Assembly (NCBI RefSeq): GCF_016907755.1 | Contig: NZ_JAFBCN010000001.1 | Location: 1,116,001-1,180,000, forward strand | DNA from: Cellulosimicrobium cellulans | GTDB lineage: Bacteria > Actinomycetota > Actinomycetes > Actinomycetales > Cellulomonadaceae | DNA: 64,000 bases | Direction: 5' to 3' | In this document: one piece after another, positions 38,663 through 48,316 of the stretch | Layout: every line of letters starts with the position of its first letter | Position numbering within the stretch: the stretch's first letter is position 1 | The notes under the pieces: model-generated | Database searches by the model: none | Told to the model about the DNA's origin: nothing | What the model saw: the letters and a program-made list of their open reading frames with translations, nothing else | Program-made: the position numbers and the translations under genes

Positions 38663-41600
38663 GTGACCGACCACCAGCACCTGCGGCGACGGAGGGTGGT
38701 GGCGGGCACGTTGACCGTGGCCCTCGCCGCGCCGCTCTCCGTCGCGGCGGCCACCGCCGCGAGCGCGGCGCCCGACGGGTCGGGCCTCGTCATCAACGAG
38801 GCCTACCTGAGCGGCGGCAGCGCCAACGCCCCCTACACCCACAAGTTCGTCGAGCTGTACAACCCCACGCAGGCGGCGATCGACCTCTCCGGCATGTCGC
38901 TCCAGTACCGCTCGGCGACGGGGACGGGCGCCTTCACCGGCGTCACGCCGCTGACCGGTACGGTCGCGCCCGGGGGCTACTTCCTCGTGCAGGGTGGCTC
39001 CAACGGGTCGACCGGCGCGGCGCTGCCGACGCCGGACGCGACCGGGGGCCTCAACCCGTCGGGCACGACGGGCACCCTCGCGCTCGTGCGCTCCACCTCG
39101 GCGGTCACGTTGCCCGCGGGCAACGCCGCGGGTGCCGCGAACGTCGTGGACCTCGTCGGGTACGGGACGTCGAACACGTTCGAGACCGCCGTGAGCCCCG
39201 CGCCGTCGGCCAACAACGTGCCGGCGTCGATCAACCGCACCGGGTTCGCGGACACGGACGACAACAGCAAGGACTTCACGCTCTCCAGCAGCGTCACCCC
39301 GCAGAACAGCGGTGACGACGGCGGCGGACCGGGCCCCGAGCCGGGCGAGGTCGTCCCGATCGCGGAGATCCAGGGCACCGGTGCGACGAGCCCCCTCGTC
39401 GGCCAGACCGTCACGACGCGCGGCGTCGTCACCGCCACCTACCCCACCGGCGGCTACGACGGCTTCTACCTGCAGACCGAGGGTACGGGCGGCGACCTCG
39501 ACGCCTCGCACACGGCGTCGGACGCGATCTTCGTCTACTCCAAGGCCGGGGCCGCGGCCGTGCAGGTCGGCGACCACGTCGAGGTCACGGGCGCGGTGTC
39601 CGAGTACTTCACGCTGACGCAGATCACGCCCGCGGCGGGCGGCTGGACGGTCCTCGACGAGGCGGCCGAGGCGGTCAAGCCCGCGAACGTCGCGTTCCCC
39701 GCGACCGACGCCGCGCGCGAGGTGCTCGAGGGCATGCTCGTGCAGCCCGCGGGCGACTACGTCGTCGCGGACAACTACGACACGAACTTCTACGGCTCGT
39801 TCCTGCTCGCCGCGGGCACGGACCCGTTCGTCCAGCCGACGTCGGCCGGGCGTCCGGGCAGCGCGGAGGCCGCGGCCGCCGTCGCGGACCGCGCGGCGCG
39901 CGGTGTCGTGCTCGACGACGGGGCGACGACCAACTTCAACAACACGGCGAACAAGGGCATCCCGCTCCCGTACCTCACGGGCGGGGCGCCGGCGCGCGTC
40001 GGCGCGGGCGTGTCCTTCACGACGCCGGTCATCCTCGACTACCGCTTCGACGCGTGGACGTTCCAGCCGCTCACGCAGCTCACCGCGGGTGACGGCGGGA
40101 ACGCCGCCACGGTGCAGCCGGCCTCGTTCGCGAACACGCGCGAGGACGCCCCGGCCGAGGTCGGGGGCGACCTATCGGTCGCGACGTTCAACGTGCTCAA
40201 CTACTTCACGACGACGGGCGACCAGCTCACGGGCTGCACGTACTACACGGACCGCGCGGGCAACCCGATCACGGTCAACCGTGGCTGCGACGCCCGCGGC
40301 GCGGCGAACGCCGAGAACCTCGAGCGCCAGGAGACCAAGATCGTCGCGGCGATCGACGCGCTCGACGCCGACGTCGTCGCGCTCATGGAGATCGAGAACT
40401 CGACGCCGTTCGGCAAGGACCGCGACCAGGCGCTCTCGGACCTCGTCGACGCGCTCAACGAGGCCGCGGGCGCCGACGAGTGGGCGTTCGTCCCGTCGCC
40501 GGCCGCGCTGCCGGACGAGGAGGACGTGATCCGGCTCGCGTACATCTACCAGGTGGACGCGGCCGAGCCGGTCGGGGACTCGCGGATCCTGCTCGACGAC
40601 CCGGCGTTCGTCAACGCGCGCGAGCCGCTCGCGCAGGTGTTCCAGCCGGCAGGCGGGGTCTCCGAGGGTGACGACGCCGCGGGCGACGACGTGCTCGTCG
40701 TCGCGAACCACCTCAAGTCGAAGGGCTCCGGCACGCCCGTGCTGCCCGGCGACGAGGACTCGGGCGACGGCCAGGGCGCGTTCAACGCGTCGCGCGTCGC
40801 GCAGGCGACGGCACTCGTCGGCTTCGCGGAGGACGTCGCGGCGGACGCGGGCACGGACAAGATCCTGCTCGCGGGCGACTTCAACTCGTACTCCCAGGAG
40901 GACCCGCTCGAGGTCCTCAAGGACGCGGGCTACGCCGACCTCGGCGAGACGACCGGCGAGCACACCTACCTGTTCGACGGGTACGTCGGCTCGCTCGACC
41001 ACGTGTTCGCCTCGGCGGGCGCGGCGAGCGCCGTCACCGGCACGGACGTGTGGAACATCAACTCGGTCGAGCCCATCGCCAACGAGTACAGCCGGTACAA
41101 CTACAACGCGTCGATCCTCTACGACACGACGCCGTTCCGGTCGTCCGACCACGACCCGGTGCTCGTCGGCCTCCAGCTCGGCGACGCCGGGCCGGGCACC
41201 ACGCAGCTCGACCTGCTGGCGATCAACGACTTCCACGGTCGCATCGACGCCAACACCGTGAAGTTCGCGGGCACGATCGAGCAGCTGCGCGCGGCGAACC
41301 CCGACGGGACGGCCTTCGTCTCGGCGGGCGACAACATCGGCGCCTCCCTGTTCGCGTCGGCGCTCCAGCAGGACCAGCCGACGATCGACGTGCTGAACGC
41401 GCTCGACCTCGCGGCCTCCGCCGTCGGCAACCACGAGTTCGACCAGGGCTTCGCGGACCTCACGGGCCGTGTGAGCGACGAGGCCGACTGGGCCTACCTG
41501 GGCGCGAACGTGTACGACAAGGGCACGACGAACCCGGCACTGCCCGAGTACCAGGTGGTCGAGATCGACGGGCTCGACGTCGGCTTCGTGGGCGTCGTGA

Positions 41601-43423
41601 CCGAGGAGACCCCGACGCTCGTCACGCCGTCGGGCATCGCGGACCTGGACTTCGGGGACCCGGTCGAGGCGCTCAACCGCGTCACCGCCCAGCTCCAGGA
41701 CGGCGACCCGGCGAACGGCGAGGCGGACGTGGTCGTGGGCCTCGTCCACGAGGGTGCGTCGGCGGGCACGCCCGACGGCGCGACGCTCGAGGAGGAGGTC
41801 GCCGCGGGCGGCGCCTTCGCGGACATCGTCAACGGGACCGACGCGCGCGTCGCGGCGATCTTCACGGGCCACACCCACAAGCAGTACGCGTGGGACGCGC
41901 CCGTCCCGGGCGTCCCGGGCAAGACCCGCCCGATCGTCCAGACCGGCAACTACGGCGAGTTCATCGGGCACGTGTCGCTCACCGTGGACACCGCGACCCA
42001 CGAGGTCACGGCGTACACGGCGCAGAACGTCGCGCGCACGACGACGGACGACGCGACGCTCGTCGCGACGTACCCGCGGGTCGCGGCGGTCAAGACGATC
42101 GTCGACGCGGCGCTCAAGCAGGCCGACATCATCGGCGCGCAGCCGGTGGGTGAGGTCACGGCGGACATCACGACGGCGTACTCCGGCGGCTCCTACACCG
42201 GTCCCGGCGGGACGTACGTGGGCTCGGGCCCGCTGCCGACCACGGGCCGCGACGACCGCGCCTCCGAGTCGACGCTGGGGAACCTCGTCGCCGACTCGCT
42301 CCTCGCCACGCTGTCCGACCCGGCGCGTGGCGGGGCCGACATCGGCGTCGTCAACCCGGGCGGGCTCCGCAACGAGCTCTTCCACAACGGCGACGGCGTC
42401 ATCACCTACGCCGAGGCCAACGCGGTGCTGCCGTTCGTCAACAACCTGTGGACCGTGACCCTCACGGGCGAGCAGGTCGTCGAGATGCTCGAGCAGCAGT
42501 GGCAGACGAACGCCGACGGCACGCGCCCGTCGCGTCCGTACCTCGCCCTGGGGCTCTCGGACAACGTGTCGTGGACGGCGGAGACCGCCGACGCGAACGC
42601 GACCCCGGGGAGCAACGTCTCGTCGGTGACGATCAACGGGGAGCCGATCGACCTCGCGGGCGAGTACCGCGTGGCGACGTTCTCCTTCCTCGCGACCGGT
42701 GGCGACAACTTCCGGGTGTTCACCGAGGGCACGGACCCGCGCGACTCCGGTCTGGTCGACCGGGACGCGTGGATCGCGTACCTGCAGCAGAGCTCGCCCG
42801 TGTCGCCGTCGTTCGACCGGTCGCGCGTGGTGGTCGACGCGCTGCCCGGCACCGTGACCGCGGGCGACGACGTGAGCGTGGGGCTCTCGGGCCTCAACCT
42901 CACGTCGCTCGGGTCGCCGTCGAACACGACGGTGGACGGCTACCTCGTCGCGGCGGACGCCACGTTCGACCCGGCGAACCCGGGCACCCCGGCGGGCACC
43001 GCCACGGTGACCGGCGGGGCGGCGACGCTGACGGCGACGGTCCCGGCCGACGCCGCGGCGGGCGACTACGACCTCTGGGTCGTGGCCGCGCCGAGCGGCA
43101 CGACCGCCCGGATCCCGGTCACGGTCGAGGCCGCGGCCCCGACGGTGGTGCTCGAGAACCTCGAGGCTTCTGCCCGCTGCATGGGGAAGTTCGTCCACGT
43201 CGCGGTCCGGGCGACCAACGGCGAGGACGTTCCGGTCGAGGTCGTCGTCGAGACGCCCTACGGCTCCAAGCGGTTCCCGAACCTCCAGCCGGGCAAGAAC
43301 GCGTACCAGTCGTTCAATACCCGGGCCACGTCGGTCGAGGGCGGGACGGTGACTTTCACCGCCACGCTGGACGGCGTGACGCAGGAGTACGAGGTCCCCT
43401 TCCAGGGCCAGACCTGCGGCTGA
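38663..43423 (+). CDS. Secreted ExeM/NucH-type nuclease fused to 5'-nucleotidase
   Basis: 1586-residue exported protein. Signal peptide about 1-36 (basic start, hydrophobic core, ASA-AP site). Lamin-tail domain about 41-165 (LVINEAYLSGGSANAPYTHKFVELYNPT). OB-like linker with VVTATYPTGGYDGFYLQTEG. Endonuclease/exonuclease/phosphatase domain about 503-830 (VATFNVLNYF, VVALMEIEN, LLAGDFNSY, SSDHDPVLVGL). Metallophosphoesterase about 850-1100 (INDFHGRID, SAGDNIGAS, AVGNHEFDQG, FTGHTHKQ). 5'-nucleotidase C-terminal domain about 1196-1365 (NPGGLRNELFHNGDGVITYAEANAVLPF, SFLATGGDNFRVF). Then an Ig-like tail with two Cys and no LPXTG. It could degrade extracellular DNA to nucleosides plus phosphate. 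GTG 38663 follows GAAGGAG. Confidence 0.92.
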   Translation: MTDHQHLRRRRVVAGTLTVALAAPLSVAAATAASAAPDGSGLVINEAYLSGGSANAPYTHKFVELYNPTQAAIDLSGMSLQYRSATGTGAFTGVTPLTGTVAPGGYFLVQGGSNGSTGAALPTPDATGGLNPSGTTGTLALVRSTSAVTLPAGNAAGAANVVDLVGYGTSNTFETAVSPAPSANNVPASINRTGFADTDDNSKDFTLSSSVTPQNSGDDGGGPGPEPGEVVPIAEIQGTGATSPLVGQTVTTRGVVTATYPTGGYDGFYLQTEGTGGDLDASHTASDAIFVYSKAGAAAVQVGDHVEVTGAVSEYFTLTQITPAAGGWTVLDEAAEAVKPANVAFPATDAAREVLEGMLVQPAGDYVVADNYDTNFYGSFLLAAGTDPFVQPTSAGRPGSAEAAAAVADRAARGVVLDDGATTNFNNTANKGIPLPYLTGGAPARVGAGVSFTTPVILDYRFDAWTFQPLTQLTAGDGGNAATVQPASFANTREDAPAEVGGDLSVATFNVLNYFTTTGDQLTGCTYYTDRAGNPITVNRGCDARGAANAENLERQETKIVAAIDALDADVVALMEIENSTPFGKDRDQALSDLVDALNEAAGADEWAFVPSPAALPDEEDVIRLAYIYQVDAAEPVGDSRILLDDPAFVNAREPLAQVFQPAGGVSEGDDAAGDDVLVVANHLKSKGSGTPVLPGDEDSGDGQGAFNASRVAQATALVGFAEDVAADAGTDKILLAGDFNSYSQEDPLEVLKDAGYADLGETTGEHTYLFDGYVGSLDHVFASAGAASAVTGTDVWNINSVEPIANEYSRYNYNASILYDTTPFRSSDHDPVLVGLQLGDAGPGTTQLDLLAINDFHGRIDANTVKFAGTIEQLRAANPDGTAFVSAGDNIGASLFASALQQDQPTIDVLNALDLAASAVGNHEFDQGFADLTGRVSDEADWAYLGANVYDKGTTNPALPEYQVVEIDGLDVGFVGVVTEETPTLVTPSGIADLDFGDPVEALNRVTAQLQDGDPANGEADVVVGLVHEGASAGTPDGATLEEEVAAGGAFADIVNGTDARVAAIFTGHTHKQYAWDAPVPGVPGKTRPIVQTGNYGEFIGHVSLTVDTATHEVTAYTAQNVARTTTDDATLVATYPRVAAVKTIVDAALKQADIIGAQPVGEVTADITTAYSGGSYTGPGGTYVGSGPLPTTGRDDRASESTLGNLVADSLLATLSDPARGGADIGVVNPGGLRNELFHNGDGVITYAEANAVLPFVNNLWTVTLTGEQVVEMLEQQWQTNADGTRPSRPYLALGLSDNVSWTAETADANATPGSNVSSVTINGEPIDLAGEYRVATFSFLATGGDNFRVFTEGTDPRDSGLVDRDAWIAYLQQSSPVSPSFDRSRVVVDALPGTVTAGDDVSVGLSGLNLTSLGSPSNTTVDGYLVAADATFDPANPGTPAGTATVTGGAATLTATVPADAAAGDYDLWVVAAPSGTTARIPVTVEAAAPTVVLENLEASARCMGKFVHVAVRATNGEDVPVEVVVETPYGSKRFPNLQPGKNAYQSFNTRATSVEGGTVTFTATLDGVTQEYEVPFQGQTCG

Positions 43424-43440
43424 CGGTTCGCTGACGCCGT

Positions 43441-43467
43441 GCGGCGCCGCCGACGAGGCGGCGCCGC
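43441..43467 (+). terminator. Terminator hairpin after the nuclease gene
   Basis: GCGGCGCCGCC (43441-43451) and its exact inverse (43457-43467) enclose a 5-base loop, 17 bases after the stop. Confidence 0.75.
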
Positions 43468-43470
43468 GTC

Positions 43471-43508
43471 CCGCGACCCGGGTCCCGTCCGACGGGCCCG
43501 GGTCGCGG
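43471..43508. terminator. Second, longer hairpin
   Basis: Arms 43471-43489 and 43491-43508 pair over about 18 bp with one bulged base and almost no loop. It directly follows the first hairpin; together they insulate the next gene. Confidence 0.7.
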
Positions 43509-43582
43509 TGCGTCCGGGCCCGGCGGGCGAGACGCCCGAGCCCGCCCGTGCTCGGGCGCACGGGGCTCTCAGCAACCGCGGG

Positions 43583-43588
43583 TAGGGT
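43583..43588 (+). promoter_or_regulatory. -10 box TAGGGT, leaderless start
   Basis: TAGGGT lies 7 bases before GTG 43596, identical in spacing to the boxes at 36356 and 56851. Confidence 0.6.
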
Positions 43589-43595
43589 CGTGGTC

Positions 43596-44081
43596 GTGAG
43601 CCCCGAGCAGTCCCCCGTGCCCGACGCCGACGCCCCCGACGGGTCGGCGGTACCCGACGCGGTGCGCGACACAGCGCCCGACGTGGAGCCCGGCGCCGCG
43701 CCGTCGTCGCCCCTCGCGTCCGCAGGTGCCGAGGGCGCCGTGCCCGCGGGCGCGGCCGGGACGGGCCGCGCCGAGCGCGAGGCCGAGGCCGAGGACGCGA
43801 CCGAGGCGGCGGACGAGGTCGAGATCGAGACCGTCGTGGATCCGACGACGGTCCGCCGCGCGCCGCGCTACGGGGCGTTCTTCACCGTCGGCGTGGTGCT
43901 GGGCACGGTGCTCGGCCTCGGGATCGGCGGCGCCTGGCTGCAGTCGCCCGCCGCCGCCCCGGTCTTCAAGCCGGGCGTGTACTTCACCGTCATCGTCGTC
44001 ACGTGCGCCGCGCTCGGCGCGTCCGTCGCGGGCCTGTGGGCGGTCCTCGCAGACCGGCGGAGCCTGCGCGGGCGCCGCTGA
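43596..44081 (+). CDS. Conserved actinobacterial membrane protein (hypothetical)
   Basis: 161-residue protein: an acidic, Pro/Ala/Glu-rich disordered N-terminus (about 1-85), then two membrane spans (YGAFFTVGVVLGTVLGLGIGGAWL and GVYFTVIVVTCAALGASVAGLWAVLA) and a short basic tail. GTG 43596 is favoured by the -10 spacing; an in-frame GTG at 43590 is an alternative. No function is recognised. Confidence 0.7.
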   Translation: MSPEQSPVPDADAPDGSAVPDAVRDTAPDVEPGAAPSSPLASAGAEGAVPAGAAGTGRAEREAEAEDATEAADEVEIETVVDPTTVRRAPRYGAFFTVGVVLGTVLGLGIGGAWLQSPAAAPVFKPGVYFTVIVVTCAALGASVAGLWAVLADRRSLRGRR

Positions 44082-44113
44082 CCCGTCCCGTCACCGCGTG
44101 CCGGGCCCGGGCG

Positions 44114-45436
44114 TCAGCCGGGTCCGTCGTCGCCCACGTGCCAGCGCTCGCGCACCAGCGCGCGGTAGCGCGCCGACCGCGCCACGCCGACCACGACGAC
44201 GCAGAGCGCCGCGAGGGTCACGGCGACCAGGACCGCCGCCGTGGCAGCGGACGGCACCGCGTCGACCAGGAGCGTGACGCCGCCGCCCGACATGCTGGCC
44301 AGGACGGAGGGCGCGAGCATCCCGGAGCCCGCCAGGAGCACGAGGGCGACCGTCGTGGACGCCGACCAGGGGGACAGGAGCTCCCGGACGACGTCGTCGG
44401 CGGGCGGTGCGGACGGCTCCGGGGAGCGCAGGAGCGCGAGACCCGCCCGGCGCTGCCGTCCCTGTCGTGACACCGGGAGCAGGAGCCACACCGCGCCGAC
44501 GAGCAGCGCCGCCCCGACCAGCGCACCGCCCACGCCGACGAGGACGTCGATCGACACCTCGCCCACCGGCCCGTAGTACCGGTCCGGACCGAACTTGCGC
44601 GGGTGCCGCATCCACAGGCCGACCAGGAACAGGACGAGGCCGACCAGGCCGGCACCGCCCAGCACGGCGGCCGCCCGGTCGTTCCGGAGCGCGGTGCGAC
44701 CGGCCGGGCGCACGGGTGCCGACGGGCCGAGCGCGGCGCGGCGACGACGCTCGGCCTCCTCGGCGAAGCGCACCTCGTTCGGACCCCACGTCGTGCGTAC
44801 GACGTCCTGCCAGGCGGACCAGCGCGTGCGCAGCCCGGGCAGGAGCAGCAGGCCGGTCGCGGTCACGACCCCGACCACGGCGGAGACCACGACGGTCGGG
44901 GTGCGCTCGGCGTCGTCGCGGTCCATCGCGAAGAGCCCGACCGCTCCGGCGAGGAGCGCGAGGACGAGGTACGTCCAGGCGAGCCCGGCGAGCGCCCCCG
45001 CCGGGCTCGACTCCGCCACGCGCTTCCGCACCGAGTGCGGCGGGACGTCGGTGCGGGGCCGGTCCTCGGCCAGCAGGGCGCGGGTGACGGCGAGCGTCGC
45101 CGCGGCGTGCGCCGGCACGAAGACCGGCACGGTGACGGCGAGGACCAGGACCCACCAGCCGATCGTCGAGCGCAGGACCTCGTCGGCCTCGTACCGCCCG
45201 CCGGAGACCAGCTCACCGCCGACGAGCCCGAGCCCGAGGAGGACGAGGAAGCCCAGGACCGTGCCGACGAGGAACGCCCCGACGCCTGCCGTGAGGCCGT
45301 CGAGCCGGACCGGGCCCGCGGCGGCGCGGACCTCCACGAACCGGTAGGCCGCCCGCTCGCGGCGGTGCCGAGGTCGGCCGTCGCGGTCACGGTCGTCGCC
45401 GTCCCGGTGCGCGGGGTCGACGCGAGAGGGAGCCAC
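44114..45436 (-). CDS. Multi-span membrane protein of unknown function
   Basis: 440-residue protein with about eight predicted spans in two blocks (LTAGVGAFLVGTVLGFLVLLGLG, GWWVLVLAVTVPVFVPAHAAATLAV, ALAGLAWTYLVLALLAGAVGLFAM, VVVSAVVGVVTATGLLLLPG; then VLGGAGLVGLVLFLVGLWM, VGVGGALVGAALLVGAVWLLLPV, TVALVLLAGSGMLAPSVLA, TAAVLVAVTLAALCVVVVGVA). A charged Asp/Arg-rich start (residues 1-30) may mean the true start is a little later. It is convergent with the gene at 43596. The family is not recognised. Confidence 0.6.
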   Translation of the reverse strand: MAPSRVDPAHRDGDDRDRDGRPRHRRERAAYRFVEVRAAAGPVRLDGLTAGVGAFLVGTVLGFLVLLGLGLVGGELVSGGRYEADEVLRSTIGWWVLVLAVTVPVFVPAHAAATLAVTRALLAEDRPRTDVPPHSVRKRVAESSPAGALAGLAWTYLVLALLAGAVGLFAMDRDDAERTPTVVVSAVVGVVTATGLLLLPGLRTRWSAWQDVVRTTWGPNEVRFAEEAERRRRAALGPSAPVRPAGRTALRNDRAAAVLGGAGLVGLVLFLVGLWMRHPRKFGPDRYYGPVGEVSIDVLVGVGGALVGAALLVGAVWLLLPVSRQGRQRRAGLALLRSPEPSAPPADDVVRELLSPWSASTTVALVLLAGSGMLAPSVLASMSGGGVTLLVDAVPSAATAAVLVAVTLAALCVVVVGVARSARYRALVRERWHVGDDGPG

Positions 45437-45532
45437 GCCGGCAGGATAGCGACCCGTCCGCGGCGTCGGGGCGGCACCCGGGCCGCGACGGGGCCGCGTC
45501 GGGGCCGCGTCGGGGCGGTGCGGGACCGCGGG

Positions 45533-46564
45533 TCAGCCAGGGACCGACGCGCCGACCGGCCGGGGAGCGACGGACGTCGGCGCGCCCTCGGCCGGGGCGA
45601 GCCGGACGGCGACGCCCGGCGCGAGACCCAGCGTCCGGGCCTCCGCGCGGGTCACGACGACGGACACCACCTCGTCCTCGGTGGCCACCTCGGCACGCAC
45701 CTCGAACCCGACGCGCGTCGTGCGGGTCACGACCCCGGTCACGGGGCCGCCCGGGCGCGACGGCACCGCGCCGTCCACGGTGCCGTCCGCGGTGCCGTCG
45801 GGCAGCACCTCGACGTGCACGTCGTGGGGGCGGACGAGGACGCCGCCGAGCCGGGTCACCGGGCCGAGGAAGCTCATCACGAAGTCGTTCGCGGGGCGGT
45901 CGTAGAGGTCGTCGGGCGTGCCGACCTGCTCGATGCGGCCCTCGTTGACGACGACGATCTCGTCCGCGACCTCCAGCGCCTCCTCCTGGTCGTGCGTGAC
46001 GAACACCGTGGTCACGGGGATCTCGTCGTGCAGACGGCGCAGCCAGTCGCGCAGCTCCTTGCGGACCTTGGCGTCGAGCGCGCCGAACGGCTCGTCGAGC
46101 AGCAGGACGCTCGGCCGGATCGCGAGCGCCCGCGCGAGCGCCATGCGCTGGCGCTGGCCGCCGGAGAGCTGCGACGGCAGCCGGTGCGCGAAGCTCTCGA
46201 GGTGCACGAGGCGCAGGAGCTCGTCGACGCGCTCGGCGACCTCGGCCTTCGGGGTGCGCCGGATCTCGAGCCCGAACGCCACGTTCCGCGCGACGCTCAG
46301 GTGCTTGAACGCCGCGTAGTGCTGGAAGACGAAGCCCACGTTGCGGCGGCGCGCGGGCAGGTTCGTCGCGTCGCGGCCCTCGATCTCGATCTCGCCGGCG
46401 TCGGGCACCTCGAGCCCGGCGACGACGCGCAGGAGCGTCGACTTGCCGCCGCCGCTCGGGCCGAGCAGCGCGGTGAGGCGACCGGTGGGGACGGACACGG
46501 AGACGTCGTCGAGCGCGACGAAGTCGCCGAAGGTCTTGCGGACGTTGCGGATCTCGATGCTCAT
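45533..46564 (-). CDS. cysA: Sulfate/thiosulfate ABC transporter ATP-binding protein
   Basis: 343-residue ATPase of the CysA type: Walker [35 protein letters not shown] (CysA-specific Q-loop block), signature LSGGQRQR, Walker [29 protein letters not shown] and [19 protein letters not shown]. The C-terminal [22 protein letters not shown] leads into a TOBE-like domain. ATG 46564 overlaps the cysW stop. Last gene of the operon. Confidence 0.94.
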   Translation of the reverse strand: MSIEIRNVRKTFGDFVALDDVSVSVPTGRLTALLGPSGGGKSTLLRVVAGLEVPDAGEIEIEGRDATNLPARRRNVGFVFQHYAAFKHLSVARNVAFGLEIRRTPKAEVAERVDELLRLVHLESFAHRLPSQLSGGQRQRMALARALAIRPSVLLLDEPFGALDAKVRKELRDWLRRLHDEIPVTTVFVTHDQEEALEVADEIVVVNEGRIEQVGTPDDLYDRPANDFVMSFLGPVTRLGGVLVRPHDVHVEVLPDGTADGTVDGAVPSRPGGPVTGVVTRTTRVGFEVRAEVATEDEVVSVVVTRAEARTLGLAPGVAVRLAPAEGAPTSVAPRPVGASVPG

Positions 46565-47421
46565 GCGTCGGCCTCCGTGGGGGCGGCGGTTCGGGGGGCG
46601 GTGCGGCGGGTGCGGGAGCCGCCGGCGTCGTCGGAGCGGAGGAAGGTCACCGCGACGATGCACGCGACGGACACGGACGCGAGGAGGAACGCGACCGCGT
46701 AGGCGGTGCCCTGCTCGAAGTCCTGGTAGCGCTGCTCGACGAGGAGCGTGGAGGTCTGGGTGCGGCCCTCGAAGTTGCCGGAGACCACCTTGACGGCGCC
46801 GAACTCGCCGAGGGCACGGGCGAGCGTGAGCACGACGCCGTAGACCACCGCCCACTTGATCGCGGGCAGCGTGATGCGCCGGAAGGTCTGGAACCAGGTC
46901 GCCCCGAGGCTCGTCGCGGCGAGCTCCTCGTCGGTGCCGAGCTCGGTGAGGACGGGCACCACCTCGCGGATGACGAGCGGGAGGCACACGAACGCCGTCG
47001 CGAGGACGATGCCCGGCGGCGCGAAGATCACCTGGAGCCCGGCGTCCTCGAGCGCGCCGCCGAACCAGCCGTTCTTCCCGTACACGAGGACGAGCGAGAG
47101 CCCGACGACGATGGGGGAGACCGACAGCGGGAGGTCGAGCAGCGCGTTGAGGAGGGCCTTGCCCGGGAAGTCGTAGCGCACGATGAGCATCGAGATCCCG
47201 ACGCCGAAGACCGTGTTGATCAGCACGACCTGCACCGCGACGGCGGCGGTGAGCTGGAGGGCGAAGACGACGGACGGGTCGGTGAGGGCGCGCTGGAACG
47301 TCTCGAGCCCGTCCGCGAACGCGCCGCGCACGACGAGCGAGACGGGCCACCCGACGAGCAGCACCAGGTACACGACGACCACGGCGCGCAGCGTGCGGCG
47401 CACCCAGGGGGAGCTATCCAC
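46561..47421 (-). CDS. cysW: Sulfate ABC transporter permease CysW
   Basis: 286-residue permease: [56 protein letters not shown], the EAA-loop [30 protein letters not shown], and [36 protein letters not shown], which is specific to CysW. The start overlaps the cysT stop by 8 bases; the stop overlaps cysA by 4. Confidence 0.94.
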   Translation of the reverse strand: MDSSPWVRRTLRAVVVVYLVLLVGWPVSLVVRGAFADGLETFQRALTDPSVVFALQLTAAVAVQVVLINTVFGVGISMLIVRYDFPGKALLNALLDLPLSVSPIVVGLSLVLVYGKNGWFGGALEDAGLQVIFAPPGIVLATAFVCLPLVIREVVPVLTELGTDEELAATSLGATWFQTFRRITLPAIKWAVVYGVVLTLARALGEFGAVKVVSGNFEGRTQTSTLLVEQRYQDFEQGTAYAVAFLLASVSVACIVAVTFLRSDDAGGSRTRRTAPRTAAPTEADA

Positions 47422-48313
47422 GGCGGGCCACCCTTCGCTGGAGGAGCTGGATCGTCGCGATGACGAGGAGAGACACGAGCAGGAGCACCGACGCGACGGC
47501 CGCCGCCTGCTCGGGCTGGCCGTTCTCCAGGTAGCTGAGGATGCGGACCGAGCCGACCTCGGTGCGCATCGGCAGGTTGCCGGAGAGCAGGACGAGCGCG
47601 CCGTACTCGCTGATCGCGCGCGCGAACGACAGGGCCGCGCCCGCGGTGATCGCGGGGGCGAGCGCGGGGAGGACGACGCGGCGGAAGGTCGTGAAGCGGG
47701 TGGCGCCGAGCGACGCGGCGGCCTCCTCGACGTCGCGGTCGAGCTCGGCGAGCACGGGCTGCACGCTGCGCACCACGAAGGGCAGCGTGACGAAGAGGAA
47801 CGCGAGGAAGACGGCGGCGCGCGTGTTGGCGACGTCGATCCCGAGCGGTCCCGAGGGCCCGTAGAGCGCGAGCAGCACGAGGCCGGCGACGATCGTCGGG
47901 AGGGCGAACGGGATGTCGATGAGGACCTCGAGGAGCCGCTTCCCGGGGAACCGGTCGCGCACGAGGACCCAGGCGATGAGCGTGCCCATGACGACGTTGA
48001 CGGCCGTCACGGCGAGCGCCTGCGTGACGGTGAGGGTCAGCGCCGCGGCGGTCTGCGGCTGCGTGACCGCGGCGGCGAACGCCGGCCAGCCGCCGACCGA
48101 CGTCTCGACGAGCACCGCGACGAGGGGGACGAGCGCGAGCGCCGAGAACCACACGAGCGCGACCCCGAGCCCGAGACCGGAAGCCGGGGTGAGGCGGTAG
48201 GGACCGTTGGGCGTCCGGCGTGCCGGCCGGACCCGGCGCGGCCGTGACGCGGCCGGAGCCGGGCGGCGCTCGCGCGCCGCCCGGCCCGGTCGTTCAGCGA
48301 GGGTCGAGGACAC
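47414..48313 (-). CDS. cysT: Sulfate ABC transporter permease CysT
   Basis: 299-residue permease with a basic N-terminal extension (about 45 residues, RPGRAARERRPAPAA...). Core blocks are DIPFALPTIVAGLVLLALYGPSGPLGI, the EAA-loop EEAAASLGATRFTTFRRVVLPALAPAITAG, and SFARAISEYGALVLLSGNLPMRTEVGSVRI, typical of CysT. It starts 3 bases after the cysP stop. Confidence 0.94.
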   Translation of the reverse strand: MSSTLAERPGRAARERRPAPAASRPRRVRPARRTPNGPYRLTPASGLGLGVALVWFSALALVPLVAVLVETSVGGWPAFAAAVTQPQTAAALTLTVTQALAVTAVNVVMGTLIAWVLVRDRFPGKRLLEVLIDIPFALPTIVAGLVLLALYGPSGPLGIDVANTRAAVFLAFLFVTLPFVVRSVQPVLAELDRDVEEAAASLGATRFTTFRRVVLPALAPAITAGAALSFARAISEYGALVLLSGNLPMRTEVGSVRILSYLENGQPEQAAAVASVLLLVSLLVIATIQLLQRRVARRG

Positions 48314-48316
48314 GGG

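Noticed and set aside
43441-43508. Hairpins after the nuclease gene as a third phased repeat element
   Set aside because: The two stems use different sequences and show no constant word spacing; they are ordinary tandem hairpins.
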